From contig NZ_BAKM01000024.1 in assembly GCF_000614185.1 (NCBI RefSeq), forward strand, positions 31,489 to 95,488: DNA of 64,000 bases, read 5' to 3'. Positions 29,301 to 37,844 of the stretch are shown here, in pieces. The stretch's first letter is position 1. The number at the start of each line of letters is the position of its first letter. A program made the position numbers and the translations under genes. Source of the DNA: Phocaeicola sartorii JCM 17136 = DSM 21941 (GTDB taxonomy: Bacteria > Bacteroidota > Bacteroidia > Bacteroidales > Bacteroidaceae). Below the pieces are notes generated by a model. The model worked only from the letters and a program-made list of their open reading frames with translations. It did not search any database and had not been told where the DNA came from.

Positions 29301-29497
29301 GTATAGGCGGTTTGCAACTTTATGTGAGCGGACGTAACCTGTTCACCTTCACAGATTGGGTAGGTTGGGATCCTGAAGCCCGCCAGGTAGCCCGTGGCAA
29401 CAGTTCTTGGGATGCGACAAGGGGCGAGACTGTATATGATAGCAGTAACTATCCGATGACTAAGAGTTGTGTATTTGGTGTTAACTTAACATTCTAA
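26396..29497 (+). CDS. SusC-like TonB-dependent glycan importer (first pair)
   Basis: 1033 residues, frame intact. Signal peptide; carboxypeptidase-regulatory-like domain (VSGTIKDPAGEPVIGASILE, DFDGNFTLNVAPG) at about 45-125; SusC signature LDEVVVVGYGVQKKSDVTGSV; plug domain with ATAIYGTNGANGVILITTKRG; and a beta-barrel ending SCVFGVNLTF. SusC proteins import oligosaccharides across the outer membrane with TonB energy, capped by the partner SusD. It is followed 13 bp later by susD1, and is divergent from the hybrid regulator. Confidence 0.95.
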   Translation: MKSNSFLRNRKALTALLLCTGFVATQPFSVMAGEMVASVQTVQQQKQSVSGTIKDPAGEPVIGASILEKGTTNGTITDFDGNFTLNVAPGATLVISYIGYKNQEMKVTPGKSLNIILQEDTETLDEVVVVGYGVQKKSDVTGSVTSVGKERLGKLPVTNVLQAVQGAAAGVTITQTSSIPGDAPDALVRGQNSINANTGPYIVVDGVPISKSGGTLNDINPNDIESMEILKDASATAIYGTNGANGVILITTKRGASGKPSIRYNGYFGVEDFSHKLDFCDGAQITQRYRDYVSQNPGETMYNEYVKNAYEAENQANGIENDWIEAVSQTGIIQDHNVSIGGGADNVKYYVSADYMSQKGVLKGFNYKRYSIRTNIDMNVTDYMKVGTNSYIVSHNRDGGRVNFLMAEAMSPYAKMYEEDGSYCINPMYSETLFTNPLMWTTTNPERRQWNININGYAEIDFGKLVSPLQGLTYKFNGGYAYMPKRYNNYEGKSVNNKTGYAEIKNEETQSYTIENILAYNRDFGKHHLDLTALYAASRKKYQRSQAMASKFINDDQQWHNMGSAETPSVASYTDLYTTVSQMGRINYSYDSRYLFTFTVRRDGSSVFGDNNKYGVFPSIALGWNIARESFMEPSSNWLNTLKLRASYGKAGNEAIGVYQSRVKMNSGMLALGGASNAGLWPNDLMGNADLTWETTKSFNIGLDFGLWNNRLTGNIDVYFSRTNDLLLKRNLPKISGYNTVFSNMGETANKGVELTLNSRNIVSGDFTWSSNLVFSWNKNEIKDLYGDGQNDLGNRWFLGHPIGVIYDYTMVGIWQEDEIARGDHLNWDPIAEAGDVKLADISGPNGVPDGKIDDNDRTIKGQTTPKWIGGLTNTFTYKDFTLSIFIQTTQGLKKNNSLIGMAGDEMGRRNTTTEIGYWTPENKSNEWRSLRKNSNKHGYGFPCDASYTRIKDITLSYTFPQRMIQKMGIGGLQLYVSGRNLFTFTDWVGWDPEARQVARGNSSWDATRGETVYDSSNYPMTKSCVFGVNLTF

Positions 29498-29510
29498 AAA
29501 ACGAAAAACT

Positions 29511-31202
29511 ATGAAACTTAGAAATATATTATTAACTACCTTTGCTGCATCGGCATTCGTTGTTGGAGGCACATCATGCAGCGATAGTTTTCTGGATGAG
29601 AAGATGTATTCTAATTACGGTCCGGAAGTCTCAGATGTAAATGCGAAATTAGTAGGTCTGCACCGTCAATATGCCGCTATATGGGGAATGTCCGGTCAGC
29701 AGGGATTTGTAGGATGCTGGCAGGTAGGTACGGATGTCGGTGCTCCCGGTGACACTCAGGGAGTAGAGGTTCCTTTTTACAGATATCAGGAATTGAATGC
29801 AGAGAATGCTGGGGTAAGTTTCCTTTGGGAAAAATTATATGAACTCATTAATAGTGCGAATCAGATTATCGCTTCACAGGCTGAAGGTGGTGATGCGGCG
29901 GCAACAGCCGAAGCTATGTTCTTCCGTGCTTATGCGTACAATATGTTGGTGACATTATGGGGGGATGTGCCTTTGGTGACAGAGTCGACCAGTATTCCGC
30001 GTACTGACTATACTCGTAATGCGGTGGCCGAGGTGGATGGGGTTATTGATTCCGATTTGGTTTATGCCATGTCTAATCTTCCGATAGTGGGAGCCGCCAA
30101 AAATGAAAGCCGTATAAATCAAGATATGGCAAGACAGCTCGCGGGAGAAGCCTATCTTCGGATGGGTATGCGTGACGCTTCTTATTTCAAGAAGGCGGAA
30201 GATGCGGTGACACCTGTTATAACAAGCGGTAAATATGAGTTGATTTCGGCAAGATATGGCAAATATGCGGCCGAGCCGGGGGATTATTATCATGATATGT
30301 TCCGTTGGGGGAATCAGCGTCGTTCACAGGGAAATGCGGAGGCTATCTGGACTTTCGAAATGGAATATAACCGTGATGTGAACGGTGGTACAATTGACAA
30401 TCCACAACAGCGCCGTAATTGGGTGCCTGCTTTTCATAAACTGGATGGTATGGTGAATGCGGATTCCATAGGTGGACGTGGTAATGGCCGTTTGCGTCTC
30501 AGTAATTTTGTGAAATACGGATTATATGAGAAAGGTGATATCCGTAATTCTAATTATAATATCCGTCGTGTGATGTGGTATAACAAGCCCGGTTTCTCAA
30601 AAGAATTCGGTATTGATGCTAAAGGTTTCCTGGTGGACAAGGACAAAGGCGTAAGAAATGTGACATTGAAGACAGGTGACCGGGTGATTCCTCACGCAGG
30701 AGATTCGTTGAATGTATTTTATCCTCATACCACTAAATGGGGAGCTTATGATGAAACCGATGATTTTGGCTATGCTGTGGTGAAGGACTGGCCTGTGATG
30801 CGTTTGGGAGAAACTTACTTGCTCCGGGCGGAGGCTCGTTTCCGTCAGGGAAATACACAGGGGGCGGCAGATGACATCAATGTGTTGCGTGACCGTGCCT
30901 TTAAAGACTACCGTGGGGTAGCTCCGGGTGCCGGTAAGGTAACGGCTGATCAGATTGACATCGATTTCATTCTGGATGAGCGTGCACGTGAATTGATTGG
31001 TGAGGAGAACCGTCGTATGACTCTGGTCCGGACGAATACATTGGCTGAGCGCATCAAACTGAATGGAGATGTGGAACCTGCCGCACCTGGCAATAAGGTT
31101 ATTACAGGTTTTGATGTTAATATCCATACATTGCTTCCGATACCTCTGACTGAGATTCAGTTGAACAAGGATGGGGACTTGAAGCAGAATCCGGGTTATT
31201 GA
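29511..31202 (+). CDS. SusD-like surface glycan-binding lipoprotein (first pair)
   Basis: 563 residues, frame intact. Lipoprotein signal with Cys near residue 23 (FVVGGTSCSDSFLDE), a TPR-like SusD fold with FFRAYAYNMLVTLWGDVPLV, MRLGETYLLRAEARFRQGN and DFILDERARELIGEENRR, and the typical C-terminus LPIPLTEIQLNKDGDLKQNPGY. It forms the lid on SusC and binds glycan at the cell surface. A terminator at 31245-31287 follows. Confidence 0.95.
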   Translation: MKLRNILLTTFAASAFVVGGTSCSDSFLDEKMYSNYGPEVSDVNAKLVGLHRQYAAIWGMSGQQGFVGCWQVGTDVGAPGDTQGVEVPFYRYQELNAENAGVSFLWEKLYELINSANQIIASQAEGGDAAATAEAMFFRAYAYNMLVTLWGDVPLVTESTSIPRTDYTRNAVAEVDGVIDSDLVYAMSNLPIVGAAKNESRINQDMARQLAGEAYLRMGMRDASYFKKAEDAVTPVITSGKYELISARYGKYAAEPGDYYHDMFRWGNQRRSQGNAEAIWTFEMEYNRDVNGGTIDNPQQRRNWVPAFHKLDGMVNADSIGGRGNGRLRLSNFVKYGLYEKGDIRNSNYNIRRVMWYNKPGFSKEFGIDAKGFLVDKDKGVRNVTLKTGDRVIPHAGDSLNVFYPHTTKWGAYDETDDFGYAVVKDWPVMRLGETYLLRAEARFRQGNTQGAADDINVLRDRAFKDYRGVAPGAGKVTADQIDIDFILDERARELIGEENRRMTLVRTNTLAERIKLNGDVEPAAPGNKVITGFDVNIHTLLPIPLTEIQLNKDGDLKQNPGY

Positions 31203-31244
31203 TTTTGTTGGGTCTAAAAATAGGTATATAGAATATTGAAAGAG

Positions 31245-31287
31245 AATAAGGGCATATCTTCAAAAGAGAGTGCCCTTATTTTATTTC
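31245..31287 (+). terminator. intrinsic terminator after susD1
   Basis: Perfect 10-bp arms AATAAGGGCA (31245-31254) and TGCCCTTATT (31271-31280) followed by TTATTT. It probably attenuates transcription between susCD and the GH43 gene, which has its own -7 element. Confidence 0.75.
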
Positions 31288-31400
31288 CCTTTCGGAGAAT
31301 CTGATGTGATTTATTCCGGCAGAAAGAATAAAAAAGACTTTTGGTTGATTTCTGTACTCTTTTGCACGAATTATATTCCTTTTTTTATTAACAGAATATG

Positions 31401-31408
31401 TATTTTTG
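31401..31408 (+). promoter_or_regulatory. -7 promoter element for the GH43 lipoprotein gene
   Basis: TATTTTTG matches TAnnTTTG, 34 bp upstream of ATG 31443 and downstream of the susD1 terminator. Confidence 0.5.
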
Positions 31409-31442
31409 GAGAATTAGAAACATTCAATAAAAAAAATAATTT

Positions 31443-32585
31443 ATGATGAGTAAACTGAGAAACAGCTTGTGTGTATTGTGCACTGCTTTGATTTTTCTTT
31501 GCGGATGCAGCAATGAGCCGCTGAAACCCATTCGTTCAGGCGAGATATGGCCTGACAACAACGGCGAGCATATCAATGCCCATGGAGGCGGAGTGATGTA
31601 CCATGACGGAACATACTACTGGTTCGGCGAGAATAAATGCGATACCACCAGCAGCGCCATGGTGGGAGTGATGTGCTATTCTTTCCGGAATCTTACCGAC
31701 TGGAAGAACGAAAGCGTGGCGCTTGCCGTAGTTGATGACGACAGCAGCGACATAGCACGTGGCTGCGTTCTGGAACGTCCTAAAGTGATCTATAATGCGA
31801 AAACAGGAAAGTTCGTGATGTGGTTTCATCTGGAACTGAAAGGAAAAGGCTATTCGGCCGCTCGTGCCGGAGTGGCTGTCAGTGATACTCCCACCGGTCC
31901 TTACCGTTTCATTCGTTCGGGGCGCGTCAATGCCGGCAAACTACCTGCCGATATGGACGAGCAGGCTGTTGCGGTACTGGATACACTGAATGCCAAGAAT
32001 TATGAGAAATGGTGGACTCCTGAATGGACGGATGCCGTAAACAAAGGCTTGATAGTGAAACGTGACTTGGACGGTGGACAGATGTCCCGTGATATGACCC
32101 TTTATGTAGATGAGGACGGCAAAGCCTACCATATCTACTCTTCCGAAGAAAACCTCACGCTTCAGATAGCAGAACTGAGTGATGACTACCTCTCACACAC
32201 AGGAAACTATGTGCGTGTGGCTCCTGCCGGACACAATGAGGCTCCTGCCATCTTCAAGAAAGACGGAACTTATTGGATGATCACTTCCGGCTGTACCGGT
32301 TGGGCTCCCAATGAGGCCCGTATGTTCTCGTCTTCTTCTATTCATGGTCCGTGGACTCAGCATCCTAATCCTTGTGTGGGACCGGATTCGGAACTTACTT
32401 TTGGTGGACAGAGCACGTATATTCTGAAAGTGGAGGGAAAGAAAGATGCCTTTATATTTATGGCAGATATCTGGCGCCCGAAGCACCCTAGTGATGCCCG
32501 TTATATTTGGTTGCCCATCCAATTCAAGGAAGGAACTCCATACGTGGAATGGATGAATAGTTGGAAACTGGATTTCTTTCGATAA
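31443..32585 (+). CDS. GH43 lipoprotein resembling exo-beta-1,3-galactanase
   Basis: 380 residues. Lipoprotein signal with LCGC lipobox (Cys near residue 21), so probably surface- or periplasm-facing on a lipid anchor. Five-bladed propeller with HGGGVMYHDGTYYWFGE at the start, CVLERPKVIYN, SRDMTLYVDEDGKAYHIYSS, HNEAPAIFKKDGTYW, FGGQSTYILKV and RYIWLPIQF. The set Glu (LERP), Glu (NEAP) and Gln (GGQSTY) matches the catalytic trio described for GH43 subfamily 24 exo-beta-1,3-galactanases, where Gln replaces the usual Asp base. This points to removal of galactose from the beta-1,3-galactan backbone of type II arabinogalactan. ATG 31446 is an alternative start. Frame intact. Confidence 0.8.
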   Translation: MMSKLRNSLCVLCTALIFLCGCSNEPLKPIRSGEIWPDNNGEHINAHGGGVMYHDGTYYWFGENKCDTTSSAMVGVMCYSFRNLTDWKNESVALAVVDDDSSDIARGCVLERPKVIYNAKTGKFVMWFHLELKGKGYSAARAGVAVSDTPTGPYRFIRSGRVNAGKLPADMDEQAVAVLDTLNAKNYEKWWTPEWTDAVNKGLIVKRDLDGGQMSRDMTLYVDEDGKAYHIYSSEENLTLQIAELSDDYLSHTGNYVRVAPAGHNEAPAIFKKDGTYWMITSGCTGWAPNEARMFSSSSIHGPWTQHPNPCVGPDSELTFGGQSTYILKVEGKKDAFIFMADIWRPKHPSDARYIWLPIQFKEGTPYVEWMNSWKLDFFR

Positions 32586-32589
32586 TCTT

Positions 32590-32672
32590 ATCACAAATGA
32601 TGCAAAAGATATAAAAAATGTGCAATGATTGAATGCTGAATGATTTGGTATTATTTTTGAATCATTTGTGAT
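32590..32672. repeat. 12-bp perfect inverted repeat, 59 bp apart
   Basis: ATCACAAATGAT (32590-32601) and ATCATTTGTGAT (32661-32672) are perfect complements, beginning 4 bp after the GH43 stop. The spacer is AT-rich. No T-run follows, so a plain terminator is less likely than a binding-site pair or an mRNA 3' end structure. Confidence 0.45.
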
Positions 32673-32694
32673 AGTGCTTCTCTATCGATAGCTC

Positions 32695-32702
32695 TATCTT
32701 TG
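32695..32702 (+). promoter_or_regulatory. promoter element of the putative small RNA
   Basis: TATCTTTG, an exact TAnnTTTG match, in the 420-bp gap after the GH43 gene with no protein-coding gene on this strand downstream until 35875. Confidence 0.5.
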
Positions 32703-32708
32703 TTTTTC

Positions 32709-32847
32709 GGTAAGAAGATACAATAGAGTCTGAGGTATTAGTGATAGTTTTCAAGGGTAAGATGAACATACTGTGAGGTTAATAATAGATTTAGGTTAAG
32801 TTAGAATTGAAGGCATATTTCGTGATGAAATGTGCCTTCCTGTTTTC
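32709..32847 (+). ncRNA. putative small RNA of about 140 nt
   Basis: The promoter element at 32695-32702 would start a transcript near 32709. It ends in a strong intrinsic terminator: 13-bp arms GAAGGCATATTTC (32809-32821) and GAAATGTGCCTTC (32827-32839) with one G-U pair, a 5-nt loop and a T-rich tail. There is no credible open frame between. PUL-linked small RNAs are known in Bacteroides. The alternative is that the hairpin simply terminates the GH43 message. Not matched to a known family. The rest of the 32586-33005 gap shows only the inverted repeat listed separately. Confidence 0.45.
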
Positions 32848-33005
32848 ATAACCGTTCTATGTGCCTATATTTATAGAGAATGAAAGTCACCACAGGTGAT
32901 GCAGATGAATGCAGGTTGAAGACTTCAAGAGGTTGGTCGTCAAGATTATGAATCTGAAAGACCTGTGGCGAAAAAGACTTTTGTGACATTCCACTTAGGG
33001 CTGTT

Positions 33006-35510
33006 CTATAGCTTTTTATATACTTCAAAGACGAAACGTATTTCATCGTAAGAAGCATCTCCGCCTAACTTTTCTTTTATTTCCGTCAGTCCTTGTGGAA
33101 GTGAGGGGAGTTTCCGGAGATAAGCTGTAATACGATCTATTTTTTCCTGATTGACCAATTCTTGTAGTTTGATATCACCGCTTTGAATATAAGGTAAAAG
33201 GTGCTTATTGATCGTACTGGTAGCCAATCCACGGGATTCAGCGATTTCCTTTACCTTCATTCCTTCTTTGAATAACCTGAAACTGATCTTTTTGGTGTCT
33301 TCTTTATCTCTTTTACGTTCTCGGGGGACGAAAACGGTTCTTATTTCAGGGCGTTGCAGATGCTGTTCTTTCATATAACCCCGGATAATTCCCAGAAGCT
33401 CCAGGCCATAATTCTCTACTCCCTTACGTCCGAAATAAGGGACAGCTTCCAATGATTCTGCATCATCGGGCAGTAGATTGACCATTCCCAACAATGCTTT
33501 CTGCTGGATGATGACATAGGCCGGCAGGCCGGTTTCCTTTGCTTTAGCTCCACGCCATTCGGTGAGTTTCCGGTAAAGTTCCGGATGGAGTATGTCACTG
33601 GGTACTTCGATCTTCTTCCGTTCTCTGGAGGAGCGTTCTTGGGGAGTGCGCTCTTTTCTGTCTCGTGTTGTTGTGCTGGCGGAGTTTTCATGATCGGTTT
33701 CGCTTAAAAGGATATACGCTTTTTTACGTAGATAGTCGCTGACATGAAAGCCACTTTCTTCTACATACTGTAGCAGGGAAAGTTTCTGTGTCAAGGCATT
33801 CAGAAACTCCTCCAAGGTGTTGTTTGCTTTCTTTCTTAGTTCTTTATTATCTGTGGGAAGATGGGTTGCCTCAGCCAGTTTATGGAAAGGGCGTAATTCT
33901 TGTTCAAAATAGGCGGCTCCTTTTATGATGCGTGCTTGCAGACTGTTATTTGTGTCATAATCAGGATATTGTGCTACCAAACGTTCGTATTGTTTGTGGA
34001 AACGATAGGATACATCCACGATTTTGGTAGTGAATATCTGAATCTGCTTCTTATATTCTGCCAGTAGCTGGGGGAAGAGTTTGTAGAAATGTTCGTCAAT
34101 CAGTCGGACTTGCTCATTGAATGAACGGGCAATCCGGGAGAAGTCGAACAACTCGCTGACGAGATTGAGGAAATAAGTTTGCTGCATGGCGCGGAGCAAT
34201 TCTTCATTGGGGGTATGTGTCTCTATATACTGGTTATAGTTGTCGATCGTTGTGTCGCTGATAATGGCATGGAGGGAAAGCGGGGAACTGAGCACCATTC
34301 CTTCCAGGGTCTTGCACCGGCTCAAAGCTACGTATGCTTGTCCGTGGGCGAAGGCGGAGTGGGCGTCAATAATAGCATGTTCAAAAGTCAGTCCCTGGCT
34401 TTTATGGATCGTGATGGCCCATGCCGGTTTCACAGGGTACTGCTTGAAAACCCCTTCCTGTTCTTCGGTTATTTCTTTCGTTTCCTCGTTCAGCACATAT
34501 TTGCTGTTTGCCCATTCTTCGGGCTGGACAATGATTTTTTCATCCCTCTCTTTGGTGCGGACGGTGAAGCCAGCTTCATCTATAACGCTGATTTCGCCAA
34601 TCATACCATTGTAATAGCGTTTTTCCGGTGAAGGGTCATTTTTGACGAACATGATTTGCGCTCCTTTTTTCAGTATCAATGTTTCATCTGTAGGATAAGA
34701 ATATTCGGGAAAATTTCCGGTGATTTCTGCCTTATAACTGAAAGCCGGCTCTTTGATGAGTGAGAGTTCGTGGTCATTAATCTGTTGCGCCTGGTAATTG
34801 TGAGTGGTGAGCTGGATGTATCCCTCTTCTTTGGCGGGATGGAAATGGGGAATGTATCTTTGGTTCAATAGGGTGAGTGTCTGTTCGTCGGCTTTATTCT
34901 CCCGGACTTTGTTCAGCAAGGAAAGAAAATAAGGGTCGTTTTGGCGGTAGACTTGTTTCAGCTCGATGGTAGCGTAGGTAGTTTCTTTCAAAGTGCGGCT
35001 TCCGAAGAAATAAGACGTGTCATAATAGCGGCTCAGCATATTCCATTCTGTTTCTTTCACTACGGGAGCAAGTTGTTGCAGGTCGCCTATCATCAGCAGT
35101 TGTACGCCTCCGAAGGGTTTGTACCGGTCCCGATACCGACGGAGTACGGAGTCGATGGCATCCAGCAGATCTGCCCTCACCATACTTATTTCATCAATAA
35201 TCAGCAGATCCATGCTTCGGATGATGTTAATCTTTTCTTTGCTGAACCGGAAATGTTTTTGTTCGGTATTGAACGTGGTATCGGGGATGAAAGGTGCGAA
35301 TGGCAGCTGAAAGAAGGAGTGGATGGTAACACCTCCCGCATTGATAGCGGCTATTCCGGTGGGGGCGACTATGACTGTGCGTTTGGGGGACTCTTTTTTC
35401 AATTTGCGTAGGAAGGTTGTTTTTCCGGTTCCTGCTTTTCCGGTGAGGAAGAGATGGGTGCCGGTATTCTCTATTATTTGCCAGGCACGCTGTAGTTCTG
35501 GGTTGTTCAT
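33006..35510 (-). CDS. PIF1-like helicase with HRDC-like and HTH domains
   Basis: 834 residues, frame intact. Helicase core about residues 1-420: Walker A GKAGTGKTTFLRKL at about 23, Walker B LLIIDEISMVRADLLDA, GDLQQLAPV, WAITIHKSQGLTFEHAII and YVALSRCKTLEGM, as in the PIF1/RecD2 group of SF1B 5'-3' helicases. A coiled linker follows, then an HRDC-like segment (about 665-740, LYRKLTEWRGAKAKETGLPAY) and a C-terminal HTH_40-type segment (ISFRLFKEGMKVKEIAESRGLATST). Probably acts in DNA repair or replication. It is common in Bacteroides and has no link to glycan use, but separates the two carbohydrate loci here. Confidence 0.85.
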   Translation of the reverse strand: MNNPELQRAWQIIENTGTHLFLTGKAGTGKTTFLRKLKKESPKRTVIVAPTGIAAINAGGVTIHSFFQLPFAPFIPDTTFNTEQKHFRFSKEKINIIRSMDLLIIDEISMVRADLLDAIDSVLRRYRDRYKPFGGVQLLMIGDLQQLAPVVKETEWNMLSRYYDTSYFFGSRTLKETTYATIELKQVYRQNDPYFLSLLNKVRENKADEQTLTLLNQRYIPHFHPAKEEGYIQLTTHNYQAQQINDHELSLIKEPAFSYKAEITGNFPEYSYPTDETLILKKGAQIMFVKNDPSPEKRYYNGMIGEISVIDEAGFTVRTKERDEKIIVQPEEWANSKYVLNEETKEITEEQEGVFKQYPVKPAWAITIHKSQGLTFEHAIIDAHSAFAHGQAYVALSRCKTLEGMVLSSPLSLHAIISDTTIDNYNQYIETHTPNEELLRAMQQTYFLNLVSELFDFSRIARSFNEQVRLIDEHFYKLFPQLLAEYKKQIQIFTTKIVDVSYRFHKQYERLVAQYPDYDTNNSLQARIIKGAAYFEQELRPFHKLAEATHLPTDNKELRKKANNTLEEFLNALTQKLSLLQYVEESGFHVSDYLRKKAYILLSETDHENSASTTTRDRKERTPQERSSRERKKIEVPSDILHPELYRKLTEWRGAKAKETGLPAYVIIQQKALLGMVNLLPDDAESLEAVPYFGRKGVENYGLELLGIIRGYMKEQHLQRPEIRTVFVPRERKRDKEDTKKISFRLFKEGMKVKEIAESRGLATSTINKHLLPYIQSGDIKLQELVNQEKIDRITAYLRKLPSLPQGLTEIKEKLGGDASYDEIRFVFEVYKKL

Positions 35511-35655
35511 TATTTCCTAATGTTAGTATATTGTTCGGTAAAGTTACTGCTTTTATTTAAGGTGGGGAAACTTTGGGCATTTTTCTTTTGAAAAAAATGT
35601 GGTCTGCTATCCTTGGGTTATAGGTAGCCTTGTTCCCAAATGGTTCGTTTGGGTG

Positions 35656-35710
35656 TACTACTCTCAAGATCGTGACCGCTGGTCCGGGCAGACAGCTCGT
35701 GCCTTTACGG
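35656..35710. repeat. diverged copy of the inverted-repeat element
   Basis: Aligns with 16808-16857: both share TACTCYCAAGRTCGTGACC-like and TGGTYCGGGCRGA blocks and then a TGCC/CGCC..TAC end. Only the right half is recognisable; the terminal inverted repeat is eroded. Confidence 0.5.
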
Positions 35711-35842
35711 AGGATGAAACCAGGGATGGAAAGATGGACAGAGAGGTATAAAAAGAGCGCTCACTTCTTATTTTCCCCCATTTGACCGAAAAAAGTCCCT
35801 TATTTGAAAGATTTATATACCCATTATCAAGAGGGGATTCTC

Positions 35843-35850
35843 TATCTTTG
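35843..35850 (+). promoter_or_regulatory. -7 promoter element of the GH43-GH51-GH35 operon
   Basis: TATCTTTG, exact TAnnTTTG match, 24 bp upstream of ATG 35875. Confidence 0.6.
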
Positions 35851-35874
35851 CATCAAATAAATTTTGAACTAATC

Positions 35875-37820
35875 ATGATGACACACAAAATCCTTATTTC
35901 CTTCTTGGCCTGCCTTGTGCCTTGGATGGCAAGAGCGCAACAACCTGCTAATAATCAAAACAATGTAGCTGAAAAAGATTATGTAGCCTATCTTTTTACC
36001 TATTTCACAGGGAATCATATCAGTGAAGAAGCTGTGTGCTATGCCGTGAGTATGGACGGATACAGTTATTGGGCACTGAATGACAACAAGCCCGTGATAG
36101 ATTCAAAAGTCATCAGTCTACCGGTGGTGTGCGCGACCCGCATATCCTGCGTTGCGAAGACGGAAAGACATTCTATATGGTGGTCACTGACATGGTTTCG
36201 GACAATGGATGGGATTCCAACCGTGCCATGGTCTTGCTGAAATCCACGGATTTGGTGAATTGGAGTCATGCTGTCATCAATATGCAGAAACGCTATGGTG
36301 GACAGGAAAAGCTGAAACGGGTGTGGGCGCCTCAGACTATTTTCGATTCGGAGGCTGGGAAATACCTGGTTTATTGGTCCATGAAATATGGCGATGGGGC
36401 GGACGTGATTTACTATGCTTATGCCAATGCCGCATTTACCGATTTGGAAGGTGAGCCGAAACCGCTTTTTATTCCCGAAAACAAGAAATCTTGCATAGAC
36501 GGTGATATCGTATATAAAGATGGAATTTACCATCTGTTCTATAAAACCGAAGGACACGGAAACGGCATTCGGGTGGCAACCACCCGTTCGCTGACTTCAG
36601 GACAATGGAAGGAAGAGCCTGACTACAAGCAACAGACCACCGATGCGGTGGAAGGTGCGGGAACTTTCAAACTGATAGGACAGGATAAATACATTCTGAT
36701 GTATGATGTTTATATGAAAGGTAAATACCAGTTTACCGAAACGACTGATTTGAAGAACTTCAAAGTGATAGATAGCGAAGTGAAGATGAACTTCCATCCG
36801 CGTCATGGAACGATTATCCCCATTACCCGTGCTGAACTGAAGCGAATTACCGACAAATGGCCTTCAAAAGAAATGGGCCATATCGCTATCCCCAACAACC
36901 CGGTGCTGCAAGGTTTCCACGCTGATCCCGAGATCTTGTATTCCCATCAGACTAAAAAATATTATATCTATTCCACCACCGATGGACAGCCCGGATGGGG
37001 TGGATGGTATTTTACTGTCTTCTCTTCGGATAATCTGAAAGATTGGAAAGACGAAGGGGTGATGCTTGATTTGAAGTCCGATCAGGTTTCTTGGGCGAAC
37101 GGCAATGCTTGGGCTCCTTGCATCGAGGAAAGACAGATGGATGGAAAATACAAGTATTTTTTTTATTTCAGCGGAAATCCTGTTGCCGGTGGAGGCAGGC
37201 AGATTGGGGTGGCAGTAGCGGATTCTCCCACCGGACCTTTCAAGGATTTGGGACATCCCATTGTTACAGATTCACCCGTGGGGCACGGGCAGCAGATTGA
37301 TGTGGACGTGTTCACGGACCCTGTATCCGGAAAACCTTATCTGTATTGGGGGAATGGATATATGGCGGGAGCTGAATTGAATGAGGATATGGTTTCCATC
37401 AAAGAAAATACGGTTACGGTAATGACTCCCAAAGGAGGAACTTTAAAAGATTATGCCTATCGTGAAGCACCTTATGTGTTCTATCGTAACGGTCTTTACT
37501 ACTTTATGTGGTCGGTGGACGATACCGGTTCGCCCAACTATCATGTGGCATACGGCACATCGAAATCTCCGCTGGGTCCCATAAAAGTTGCCAAGAAGCC
37601 GGTGGTGCTGATTCAGGATCCTGTAAAGGAAATCTATGGCCCGGCACACAATTCAGTCCTGCAAATTCCGGGTACGGATGAGTGGTACATGGTATATCAT
37701 CGTATTAATAAGAACTTTATAGACCGTGAGAAAGGCCCCGGTGTACATCGCGAAGTATGTATAGACCGTATGGAATTTAATCCGGACGGAACCATCAGAA
37801 AGGTCGTTCCCACATTATAA
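35875..37820 (+). CDS. tandem GH43-family protein (one frame break)
   Basis: ATG 35875 gives a signal peptide (HKILISFLACLVPWMARA). Two propeller modules follow: residues about 30-325 (GGVRDPHILRCEDGKTFYMV, VWAPQTIFD, CIDGDIVYKDGIYHLFYKTEG) and about 335-640 (FHADPEILYSHQTKKYYIYS, SWANGNAWAPCIEE, YREAPYVFYRNGLYYFMWSVDD, EIYGPAHNSVLQIPG). In module 2, HADPE (base), the Asp in QIDVDVF and REAP (acid) are the GH43 catalytic carboxylates; module 1 also keeps RDPH. One base is missing near 36116; the repaired length is 648. Likely an arabinofuranosidase or a related activity; substrate not resolved. First gene of an operon with GH51 25 bp downstream. Confidence 0.82.
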
Positions 37821-37844
37821 TTATATTACCATAAAGCATATACC

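Larger units (their letters stand above)
35511..35874. other. 364-bp gap between divergent helicase and GH43 genes
   Basis: No gene. It contains a weak minus-strand -7 candidate TAACTTTA (35537-35544) for the helicase, the diverged repeat copy at 35656-35710, and the GH43 promoter at 35843-35850. Confidence 0.5.
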
